Shown piece after piece: positions 9,649-16,503 of a stretch of DNA of 64,000 nucleotides (position 1 is the stretch's first letter; every line of letters starts with the position of its first letter). Location: positions 99,913 to 163,912 of the forward strand of contig JAFRXI010000008.1 in the NCBI GenBank assembly GCA_017437755.1, written 5' to 3'. The notes under the pieces are model-generated. The model was not told the origin of the DNA. It ran no database searches and saw nothing but the letters and a program-made list of their open reading frames with translations. A program made the translations under genes and the position numbers. This stretch comes from Bacteroidales bacterium. GTDB lineage: Bacteria; Bacteroidota; Bacteroidia; Bacteroidales; UBA932.

Positions 9649-10101
9649 TTACTGAGAGAGGCTGTCCGCTATGGATTCGAATTCATCGTTTGAGATAAGG
9701 GCGGCTTTCCTTTGATCTTCAGCCCAGATCTCTATCTTGAACCCCATGCCGGCGAACACGACCTCCTTGGTTACACCTATTTCCTCAAGGAGTTTCTTCG
9801 GGATCGACAGCCTTCCCAGCCTTTCGTCTGGTACTACTTCTACGCAGCCGTCCGTGTACTTTCTCCAGAGGGCAGCGTGAGATTTGTTCAATGGGTTCAA
9901 CTTGCTCCTGATCTCCTCGCTCTGACGCTCCCATTCGGCATAGGTGTATACCTCCAGGCAGTTGGTGTAGATGTCTTTCTTGACGAGGAGCCTCATGTCG
10001 GTCACCCCGGCAGCATACATGGCATTCTTGAAGACGGCAGGGAACACTATCCGTCCCTTGTCGTCCACCTTGCTGTATGCCTTTCCGAGGAAGTTGACCA
10101 T
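9649..10101 (-). CDS. mraZ: MraZ, AbrB-like regulator of the division cluster
   Basis: A 150-residue protein with two AbrB/SpoVT-like DNA-binding halves. It begins with the typical pattern LGKAYSKVDDKGRIVFPAVF, and the second half has DERLGRLSIPKKL. MraZ forms rings that bind tandem TGG-containing repeats in front of its own operon, usually repressing it. Exactly such repeats lie upstream at 10151-10184, so autoregulation is likely here. It is the first gene of the cluster. Confidence 0.95.
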   Translation of the reverse strand: MVNFLGKAYSKVDDKGRIVFPAVFKNAMYAAGVTDMRLLVKKDIYTNCLEVYTYAEWERQSEEIRSKLNPLNKSHAALWRKYTDGCVEVVPDERLGRLSIPKKLLEEIGVTKEVVFAGMGFKIEIWAEDQRKAALISNDEFESIADSLSQ

Positions 10102-10131
10102 CTTCTGTTATTTTTCTTTCACGCTTGGGTA

Positions 10132-10139
10132 CAAAGGTA
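10132..10139 (-). promoter_or_regulatory. -7 box of the mraZ promoter
   Basis: Read on the minus strand the sequence is TACCTTTG, matching the Bacteroidota consensus TAnnTTTG. It lies 31 bases upstream of the mraZ ATG. No clear TTTG -33 element is seen at the expected distance; that zone is filled by the TGG repeats. Confidence 0.7.
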
Positions 10140-10150
10140 AGAATAATTTT

Positions 10151-10184
10151 CCACTTTCACCCACAATTTACCAAAATTTTCCAC
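10151..10184 (-). promoter_or_regulatory. Probable MraZ operator: four TGG repeats with 10-base period
   Basis: On the plus strand CCAC, CCAC, CCAA and CCAC start at 10151, 10161, 10171 and 10181, so the minus strand shows GTGG, TTGG, GTGG and GTGG at an exact 10-base period. Known MraZ sites are tandem TGG-containing pentamers with 5-base spacers. The array starts 12 bases upstream of the -7 box and covers the -33 zone, which suits repression. Assignment to MraZ is inference from spacing and position. Confidence 0.72.
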
Positions 10185-10383
10185 AATTTTTTCAACAGGG
10201 CCCAAAGTGCCCCTCCTCAATCCCGGGCCAAGCACGGTCGGCCTCGATTTCGGGGCAAAGCGGGCCCGTTCGTGCACAACCCCCAGGGGGCTAAGAGATG
10301 TGCTCTCCGATTTGGATGTAGGGATGGATAATCAAAACCTCACCGCACCGTGGCAGCCAATCGTCTGATTTAGAGGTACTTCG

Positions 10384-10422
10384 CATAAATCGGGGTAGTG
10401 TGTGAGCCTACCCCGATTTATG
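10384..10422. repeat. Perfect 15-bp inverted repeat flanked by 9-base direct repeats
   Basis: The arms 10384-10398 and 10408-10422 are exact reverse complements of each other with a 9-base loop. No T-run follows on either strand, so it is a poor classical terminator. The nonamer TCTGATTTA stands on both sides (10364-10372 and 10430-10438). It may terminate the DUF1460 transcript, or it may be the relic of a tiny insertion with target duplication. Confidence 0.6.
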
Positions 10423-10459
10423 TGATTTCTCTGATTTACAAGCACTTACGTGCCACCGG

Positions 10460-11338
10460 TCAGTTGGGGCGGATTACCTTGATGCCGGTGCAGGATTTAC
10501 GGGAGGCGGCGTAGGCGGCGATGGAAAGGGGGTCGATGACGACCTGACGGGCCTTGGAGGATGCATGTATGAAGCCCGCCACCCGCTCGTGGGAAGACAG
10601 GTTGCCGCCCTGGAAAGAGTCGTAGATGAAGGCTATCGCGATATGGGATATGTCCAGCCCGTCTGTTGAGGTGACAAAACAGATGATGTCGCCGGGAAGG
10701 ATTTTCTCGGAAATCTCCTGGATCCTGTCTTTGGGAATGTATGTAAACGGCTCTTTTTCAATCGTTTCCTCAATAGCTCTCATATGGACGGCCTGCTCTG
10801 GTGACATGCCGTAGAGGTCGGGATGGGAACTCATGAAAGTGAACGGCCGGCTGCAGGACACGCCGCCAAGTTCAAGGGAGAGGTCCCTTCCCAGGCCAAG
10901 CGCTTCCAGGTTGCGGACCCACTCGGTTGCATAATGCAGCCTTCCCATGAATGAAACCGGATATCCGGCGCGGTATCTTGTCTTACCGAGGTTCTCCATG
11001 AAGGCCGGCCAGGCAGGACTTCCCATAGGTGTGGCCTTTACGCTGACAGCCAGGTCCAGGCAGGTCTCGGCGAACAGCATGCAGTCGGTGGAAGACACGG
11101 TGGCCATGAGGCTTTCCTCGCCGTCGGCCTTTGGAAGGAGCCCGGCCACATAGGGCGTCCCCAACTGGATCCTGGCAGCGATTGCAACCAGTTCCGAGGC
11201 AGGACGGTAAGATGCGCGGGAGAGCCTCTTCGCGAGCCTTTCGACGACCAGTGAATCGGGATTGGCGCCTTTCAGCGGCGTGTAAAACATGGATACGGCC
11301 GCTGCGGCAAGAATTATTCCCCTTGAGAAGTGCTTCAT
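10460..11338 (-). CDS. DUF1460 family exported amidase-like protein (NlpC/P60 fold)
   Basis: With the start at 11338 the protein has 292 residues and a clear signal peptide (MKHFSRG, then a hydrophobic Ala-rich run ending near residue 24). Upstream in-frame ATGs at 11353 and 11374 exist but would bury the signal peptide. The motif TDCMLFAET, with the presumed catalytic Cys at residue 86, and a later DISHIAIAF His motif match DUF1460. Known structures of that family are NlpC/P60-like, and N-acetylmuramoyl-L-alanine amidase activity has been proposed. It probably trims cell wall peptides in the periplasm. It is transcribed alone, divergent from the Fur-like gene. Confidence 0.8.
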   Translation of the reverse strand: MKHFSRGIILAAAAVSMFYTPLKGANPDSLVVERLAKRLSRASYRPASELVAIAARIQLGTPYVAGLLPKADGEESLMATVSSTDCMLFAETCLDLAVSVKATPMGSPAWPAFMENLGKTRYRAGYPVSFMGRLHYATEWVRNLEALGLGRDLSLELGGVSCSRPFTFMSSHPDLYGMSPEQAVHMRAIEETIEKEPFTYIPKDRIQEISEKILPGDIICFVTSTDGLDISHIAIAFIYDSFQGGNLSSHERVAGFIHASSKARQVVIDPLSIAAYAASRKSCTGIKVIRPN

Positions 11339-11401
11339 GGCAAGCTTGTCCATCAAAAACCGCGCCTGCGGCAAGACGGCCTTGGAACATTGAAGGTTAT
11401 T

Positions 11402-11432
11402 TTGAAAGATTATAGAATAGTGTTATTTTTGC
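11402..11432 (+). promoter_or_regulatory. Bacteroidota promoter for the fur-like operon
   Basis: TTTG (11402-11405), a 19-base spacer and TATTTTTG (11425-11432) match the TTTG-N19-21-TAnnTTTG consensus of the primary sigma factor in this phylum exactly. The -7 box ends 28 bases before the ATG of the Fur-family gene. Confidence 0.8.
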
Positions 11433-11460
11433 AGAGTTAATCCCGCAGCAGGACCGACCG

Positions 11461-11913
11461 ATGATAAACCAGACCATAAAGGCTCCTTCCATAGAGGATT
11501 TCAAGGCCCTCCTCAAGCGCCACGAACTTAAGGCAACCCGCCAGAGGCTCGCGGTTCATGAGGCCATGATGGCCCTGGGGCACGCTTCGGCCGACATGGT
11601 CGGAGACCATATCGGCTCCGCCTCGCACGTGAGGATAACAACGGCGTCGGTATACAACATACTTTCGCAGCTGGCCGACCTGAAGGTATATTCAAGGCGC
11701 ATGAGCTCCAACAACAAGATGTACTTCGACGTTGTTGCGGAAAGGCACATCCACCTGTACGACCGGGACAACAACAGTTTCCGGGATGTGCAGGACGAGG
11801 AGTTGATGGACCTTGTGAGGAGCCACCTGAAAAAGCGCCGCTTCAAGGGGTTCACCGTGGAGGACATCGACATCCAGCTGGTGGCGCGTCCAACCAAGAA
11901 AACCAGATCATGA
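11461..11913 (+). CDS. Fur-superfamily regulator, Irr-like
   Basis: A 150-residue protein with the winged helix of Fur proteins (about residues 12-85): LKATRQRLAVHEAM and then TTASVYNILSQL, which contains the recognition helix. The dimerisation half begins ERHIHLYDRDNNSFRDV. Normally this reads HHHxxCxxCG; here the CxxC zinc-site cysteines are absent and there is no second CxxC near the C-terminus. That pattern resembles Irr or other Fur relatives lacking structural zinc rather than classical Fur, PerR or Zur. The sensed signal is unknown. It overlaps the next gene by four bases (ATGA). Confidence 0.85.
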   Translation: MINQTIKAPSIEDFKALLKRHELKATRQRLAVHEAMMALGHASADMVGDHIGSASHVRITTASVYNILSQLADLKVYSRRMSSNNKMYFDVVAERHIHLYDRDNNSFRDVQDEELMDLVRSHLKKRRFKGFTVEDIDIQLVARPTKKTRS

Positions 11914-12602
11914 GAATTCGCAGAACCATAATCGCGGCGCTGGCCCTTTTGGCCGCAGCCGCCTGCTCCAAAGACAACGTCATCCTTTACGGTGACACGG
12001 AGATCGGCAATGTCGTCGACGGCCGCTTCCACAGCGATGCCGGGTTGGTATATACGGTTACCGAGCAGACATGTGACGGTAAACTGGAGGACGATACCCG
12101 GGTGTTGATAATTTGCGACGTCCTGAAGCGTACGGGCGACAAGTCCTACGACATCCGTCTCCGCAGCTTTATACTGCCCCTGTGCAAGCAGCCCGTGGCC
12201 GAAGGAGTATTGTCGGAAGAGGATTCCAGGGAGGATCCCGTGTCCGTTGCAAGTGCTTGGTTCGGAGGAGGTTATCTCAATATCAACATGGGTGTGTACG
12301 TCCTTCCCGAGTCTGAGACCAAGCATGTGTTCAACCTCGTCCACTATACGAAGGCGGGTTCGGATACCTTGTATCTGGACCTGAAGCACAACGCCAACGG
12401 GGAGTATTTTGGCGCCCCCGACATCAAGGATTCCGACCTTCAGTCAGGAGGTCTATGGGCATGTTTCCCCATGGAGGGAGTGGTCCCTGACGGCGTCAAG
12501 TCGGTCCCCGTGAAGTTGTCATGGATGTGGCACAGGCTGGAGGACGGCAATATGGTTGAAGATACGGAACGTCATTCCCTGAAGGGAGTTTTTGAACGAT
12601 AA
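11910..12602 (+). CDS. NigD-like lipoprotein
   Basis: A 230-residue protein with a lipoprotein signal peptide (lipobox AAAC, Cys 19). The middle part reads DDTRVLIICDVLKRTGDKSYDIRL (about residues 60-83), which fits the OB-like first domain of NigD-like proteins. A beta-rich second domain with FNLVHYTKAGSDTLYLDL (about 140-157) follows. NigD-like proteins are common in Bacteroidota and their role is unclear. The start overlaps the stop of the Fur-like gene, so the two are translationally coupled. An alternative reading is a lineage-specific lipoprotein of unknown fold. Confidence 0.6.
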   Translation: MRIRRTIIAALALLAAAACSKDNVILYGDTEIGNVVDGRFHSDAGLVYTVTEQTCDGKLEDDTRVLIICDVLKRTGDKSYDIRLRSFILPLCKQPVAEGVLSEEDSREDPVSVASAWFGGGYLNINMGVYVLPESETKHVFNLVHYTKAGSDTLYLDLKHNANGEYFGAPDIKDSDLQSGGLWACFPMEGVVPDGVKSVPVKLSWMWHRLEDGNMVEDTERHSLKGVFER

Positions 12603-12608
12603 TTGAAG

Positions 12609-13535
12609 ATGGAAAAGACAAGATGCCTTATCCTGGGTGGCGGCCCTGCAGGTTACACGGCTGCGATATATGCTTCCAGAGCCGGACTTTCACCGGTTCT
12701 TTATGAGGGAATGGAGCCCGGAGGCCAGCTCACCACCACAACCGTAGTGGAAAACTTCCCCGGATTTCCGGAAGGAGTTGATGCAGTGATACTTATGGAT
12801 TCCATGAGGAAGCAGGCAGCAGCATTCGGGGCCGACATACGCAGGGGAACCGCCATATCGGCCGACCTGGGAAGCCGTCCGTTCAGGATAGGCTTCGACA
12901 CCGGAGATGAAATCCTCGCCTCGGCGCTGATAATCGCCACCGGCGCCACTGCACGCTACCTGGGCATCCCTTCGGAAACCCGGTTCCGGGGGATGGGGGT
13001 TTCGGCATGCGCCACCTGTGACGGATTCTTCTACCGCCGCAAGGATGTGGCAGTGGTTGGCGGCGGAGATACCGCCTGCGCCGAAGCACTTTATCTTTCC
13101 GGGCTCTGCAGGAAGGTCTACATGGTGGTCCGCCGCGATGTTTTCAGGGCTTCCAAGGCCATGCAGGAGAAGGTCCTGGCTGCGCCGAACATCGAGATCC
13201 TGTGGAACTGTAACACGCGGGAGGTCCTTGGCGACGATTCCGGAGTCACGGGAGTCAGGCTTGAAAGAAAGGATGGCGAGGTTTTTGATATACCCATACA
13301 CGGCTTTTTCCTGGCCATCGGCCACCATCCCAATTCGGAACTTTTCTCCAAGTGGGTGGAAACCGACGGAAACGGCTACATAGTCACAGCAGACAAGACC
13401 TCGGCCACTTCGGTGGAAGGTGTCTTTGCCGCCGGTGACGTTCAGGACCCGCTTTACAGGCAGGCGGTGACTGCCGCTGCCTCGGGTTGCCGGGCCGCAA
13501 TCGATGCAGAGAGATATCTGCTCGACAATGAATGA
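12609..13535 (+). CDS. trxB: Thioredoxin reductase TrxB
   Basis: A 308-residue flavoprotein that reduces thioredoxin with NADPH in the cytoplasm. The FAD-binding GGGPAGYTAA is near the N-terminus, and GGQLTTTT and ENFPGFPEGV follow as in TrxB. The redox motif is C134-A-T-C137-DG, and the NADPH loop is VVGGGDTACAEAL. The C-terminal FAD motif reads GVFAAGDVQDPLYRQ. The ATG at 12609 is preferred over an in-frame TTG six bases upstream. It begins six bases after the NigD-like stop. Confidence 0.95.
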   Translation: MEKTRCLILGGGPAGYTAAIYASRAGLSPVLYEGMEPGGQLTTTTVVENFPGFPEGVDAVILMDSMRKQAAAFGADIRRGTAISADLGSRPFRIGFDTGDEILASALIIATGATARYLGIPSETRFRGMGVSACATCDGFFYRRKDVAVVGGGDTACAEALYLSGLCRKVYMVVRRDVFRASKAMQEKVLAAPNIEILWNCNTREVLGDDSGVTGVRLERKDGEVFDIPIHGFFLAIGHHPNSELFSKWVETDGNGYIVTADKTSATSVEGVFAAGDVQDPLYRQAVTAAASGCRAAIDAERYLLDNE

Positions 13536-13542
13536 TTTGTAT

Positions 13543-14478
13543 ATGAAGAGAATTGAGTTAACGATTGTCCTGCTGGCCGCCGCCGTGGTGGCGTTTTCGT
13601 GCAAGTCCCAGTACGAGGCTCTTCTGAACAGCAACGATGTGGATGCCAAGTACGATGCCGCGATGGACTATTTCAACCAGGGCAAGTTCAACAAGGCGGC
13701 CCAGTTGTTCGAGTCCCTTTCCGTACTTACAAACGGAACGGAGCGGGATGACACGGTCCAGTATTACTGGGGGCTGAGCAATTACAGGTACAAGGATTAT
13801 TATACCGCGGAAACCAATTTCACGAAATTCCTGGAGAACTTCCCCAGGAGTCCGTTCTCCGAGGAGGCCAGGTTCCTTCGCATAGACTGCCTCTACAGGG
13901 CCACCCTCCGATGGGAACTGGACCAGGCTCCCACCAGGGCCGCAATGGCTTCCATACAGCAATACATGACGGAGTATCCCGCCAACAATCCCCGCATGGA
14001 GGCCTGCCTTAAGATGATGGCCGACCTGGACGAAAGGCTGGACCGCAAGGCATTTGAAAACGCCAAGCTGTATTACAGGATGGAGGATTACAAGGCCTCC
14101 CGCGTGGCCTTCCGCAATGTGCTCAAGGATGATTCCGACAACATTTACCGGGAGGACATCCTCTATTATACCGCAATGTCTTCATACCGTTTCGCCCACA
14201 TGAGCGTTGCCGCCAAGCAGAAGGAGCGCTATCTCACATTCGTGGACGACTATTTCAACTTTGTGGGAGAGTACCCCGAGTCGGCGTACAAGAGGGAACT
14301 GGACGTGATGTACAAGAGGTCGCAGAAGGCCCTGGGGCGCTGGTCCGGTTCCGACGACGACCTTGACATCAAGGACAAGGAATTCGAGAAGGAGCGCAAG
14401 CAGCTGGACAAGGCCGCAAAGAAGATGAAGAAGGCCGAATCGAAAAAAAATGAAACAGCTGCCGGAAAAGGGAAGTAA
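13543..14478 (+). CDS. bamD: BamD, outer membrane protein assembly lipoprotein
   Basis: A 311-residue lipoprotein (lipobox VAFSC, Cys 18) with tetratricopeptide-like repeats from about residue 35 to 260: YDAAMDYFNQGKFNKAAQLF, then YYTAETNFTKFLENFP, later FENAKLYYRMEDYKASRVAF. BamD is part of the outer membrane barrel assembly complex. The C-terminus is a Lys/Glu-rich tail (about 275-311), longer than in Proteobacteria. Upstream ATGs at 13504 and 13528 would place extra residues before the signal peptide, so 13543 is chosen. It follows trxB by seven bases. Confidence 0.88.
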   Translation: MKRIELTIVLLAAAVVAFSCKSQYEALLNSNDVDAKYDAAMDYFNQGKFNKAAQLFESLSVLTNGTERDDTVQYYWGLSNYRYKDYYTAETNFTKFLENFPRSPFSEEARFLRIDCLYRATLRWELDQAPTRAAMASIQQYMTEYPANNPRMEACLKMMADLDERLDRKAFENAKLYYRMEDYKASRVAFRNVLKDDSDNIYREDILYYTAMSSYRFAHMSVAAKQKERYLTFVDDYFNFVGEYPESAYKRELDVMYKRSQKALGRWSGSDDDLDIKDKEFEKERKQLDKAAKKMKKAESKKNETAAGKGK

Positions 14479-14506
14479 TTATAAAGGAACAAATTTAATC
14501 TAGATA

Positions 14507-14755
14507 ATGGAAACAAAGAAGAAAGTCCCTACAAACACAATTACGAGGGACGTGAAGTATCTTGCCGAGCCCACTGGAAATATCTATGAATCAGTGGTTG
14601 TGCTCTACAAGAGGGCAAACCAGATCGCCCTGGCGGAGAAGAAGGAACTCATGCGCAAGCTCGAGGATTTCCGCAACGACCGTGACACCATGGAGGAAGT
14701 TTTCGAGAACAAGGAACAGATAGAGATATCCAAGTACTACGAGAGGCAGCCCTAG
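14507..14755 (+). CDS. rpoZ: RNA polymerase omega/Rpb6-like subunit, cut by an in-frame TAG
   Basis: The open frame gives 82 residues that match the omega subunit of Bacteroidota: N-terminal NTITRDVKYLAEPTGNIYES, YKRANQI, and KEQIEISKYYERQP at the end. Related proteins are about 105-110 residues long and continue after the YYE-P motif. Here codon 83 is TAG (14753-14755), and the same frame goes on for 24 sense codons (PDLVAISEFENGELYFRMAK and a short tail) to a TAG at 14828-14830. The last part of the family sequence is thus present but separated by a stop; AAG to TAG is a one-base change. The core that contacts RNA polymerase is intact. The gene lies between bamD and recN. Confidence 0.85.
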   Translation: METKKKVPTNTITRDVKYLAEPTGNIYESVVVLYKRANQIALAEKKELMRKLEDFRNDRDTMEEVFENKEQIEISKYYERQP

Positions 14756-14835
14756 CCGGACCTCGTGGCAATCTCCGAGTTTGAGAACGGAGAACTCTAT
14801 TTCAGGATGGCAAAGGGCGGCGAGGAATAGAGCCC

Positions 14836-16503
14836 ATGCTCTCGTCCCTTCATGTCAGGAACTACGTGCTGATCGACTCCCTGGACATCTCTTTTCCAGG
14901 GGGTCTGATTATTATTACGGGGCAGACAGGAGCCGGAAAGTCTATCCTGTTGGGGGCTCTGTCGCTCGTACTTGGGTCAAAGACAGATGCTTCCGTCATC
15001 GGTCCAAAGGGCGATTCCTGCGTGGTGGAGGCGGAATTCAAGGTGGATGGGGACAATTCCCTGCGAGCCCTTGTAGAAGGCGGGGAACTTGACTGGGACG
15101 GCGGGAACCTGGTGATAAGGCGTACCTTGTCCCGTACCGGAAGGTCGCGCTGTTTTGTGAACGACGAACCGGTTACCGTGGGCTTCCTGGGGGAATTGTC
15201 GGCCCGCCTGCTGGACATACATTCACAGCACCAGACCCTTCTGCTTTCAAGGAGTTCCTTCCAGATGGAGGCGTTGGACCGTCGTGCGGGAAACGGGGAA
15301 CTGCTTGAGCGTTGTTCTTCATTATGGAATACCCTGTCGGACGACCGCAAGCGTCTGGAGGAAGTTTCCTCCACCCTTGCCGCAATGCAGGCCCAGCGGG
15401 ACTACGACGAGGCGGTTTTCCGCCAGCTCTCCGACGCCAAACTGGAGGAAGGGGAGTTGGAAACGCTTGAAAATGAGCAGAAAGTACTCTCAAATGCGGA
15501 GGATATCAAGGAAACTCTCTGGGCTGCCCAGGAGTTGCTATCGCCATCGGGCGAGGGCCGTTCAGTGGTTTCTTCGCTGAAAGAGGCAGGCCGGCTTCTG
15601 GAAAAGGTTTCGTCATGGGTCGGTGCCGCCGGAGAACTTTCGGAGCGGATTTCTTCATCGAGGATAGAGATTGACGACATAGTTTCATCGCTCGAGGAAG
15701 CAAACGCAGCGGTGGAGGTGTCCCCGCAGAGGCTCGCGGAGGTTGAGGAGAGGATTTCCATGCTGTATTCCCTCATGAAACGGCATGGCTGTTCCGGCAT
15801 CGGGGAACTCATTGCAGTGAGGGACGCCCTCGACGGAAAACTGCACGACTCTTCCAGGGTGGAGGAGGAGAGGGATGCCCTCGTGAATGAAATATCGCGC
15901 CTGGAAAAAGAGCATTCCGCCATTTGTGACAGGCTTCATGAAAAGAGGATATCGTTTGCCGGTATCCTGGCTTCCGAGACAGGGGAGTCGCTGAAGTTCC
16001 TGGAACTTGAAAAATCGGTTTTCAGGGTTGATGTCACGCCCGCACCGGCCGGTCCGTCGGGTGCGGACCAGGTTACCTTCTTCTTCTCTGCGTCAGGAAA
16101 GGCGCCGGTTGAACTCTCAAAATGTGCCTCGGGAGGGGAACTGTCCCGCATCATGCTGAGTCTCAAGGCCATGATGGCCCGCTACAGCGCAATGCCCACC
16201 CTTTTCTTCGACGAGATCGATACCGGAGTTTCCGGCAGCGCAGCCGACAGGATGGGCTCCATGATATGCTCCATGGGGGAGACGATGCAGGTCTTTGCAA
16301 TCACCCATCTCCCGCAGGTTGCCGCAAAGGGCAGTGCCCATTATCTTGTGGAAAAGGACCTTTCCGGGGGCGATGCCGTAACTTCCATCCGCCCCGTTTC
16401 CGGCGAGGACCGCGTCATGGAAATCGCCCGCATGCTCAGCGGCGCATCCATCACTCCCGCCGCCGTGGAAAATGCCCGTTCGCTGATGGCGGTCAGGCCT
16501 TAG
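14836..16503 (+). CDS. recN: RecN, SMC-like DNA double-strand break repair ATPase
   Basis: A 555-residue SMC-like protein. The N-terminal part has HVRNYVLIDSLDISF and the Walker A motif GQTGAGKS (residues 29-36). Long coiled-coil arms rich in Glu, Leu and Arg span about 160-380. The C-terminal head has the ABC signature SGGELSR and Walker B LFFDEIDTGVSG, then a switch His in ITHLPQVAA. RecN holds broken DNA ends during recombination repair. It starts five bases after the end of the extended rpoZ frame. Its 3' end overlaps the converging GH3 gene by 11 bases. Confidence 0.95.
   Translation: MLSSLHVRNYVLIDSLDISFPGGLIIITGQTGAGKSILLGALSLVLGSKTDASVIGPKGDSCVVEAEFKVDGDNSLRALVEGGELDWDGGNLVIRRTLSRTGRSRCFVNDEPVTVGFLGELSARLLDIHSQHQTLLLSRSSFQMEALDRRAGNGELLERCSSLWNTLSDDRKRLEEVSSTLAAMQAQRDYDEAVFRQLSDAKLEEGELETLENEQKVLSNAEDIKETLWAAQELLSPSGEGRSVVSSLKEAGRLLEKVSSWVGAAGELSERISSSRIEIDDIVSSLEEANAAVEVSPQRLAEVEERISMLYSLMKRHGCSGIGELIAVRDALDGKLHDSSRVEEERDALVNEISRLEKEHSAICDRLHEKRISFAGILASETGESLKFLELEKSVFRVDVTPAPAGPSGADQVTFFFSASGKAPVELSKCASGGELSRIMLSLKAMMARYSAMPTLFFDEIDTGVSGSAADRMGSMICSMGETMQVFAITHLPQVAAKGSAHYLVEKDLSGGDAVTSIRPVSGEDRVMEIARMLSGASITPAAVENARSLMAVRP

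Larger units (their letters stand above)
10102..10459. other. Intergenic region between mraZ and the DUF1460 gene
   Basis: This 358-base stretch holds the mraZ promoter and operator at its left end, a GC-rich middle (about 10195-10300) with several short GGGCCC/GGCC runs and no convincing open frame, and a perfect hairpin at 10384-10422. I see no RNA gene that I can name in it. Confidence 0.6.

Noticed and set aside
10200-10300. Possible small RNA in the GC-rich part before mraZ
   Set aside because: There are several short GGCC-type pairings but no consistent stem set, promoter or terminator, so no RNA gene can be supported.
14753-14755. TAG recoded as an amino acid in this genome
   Set aside because: Several genes here (ftsW, recN, the fimbrillin-like genes) end with TAG at the expected place, so TAG is an ordinary stop.
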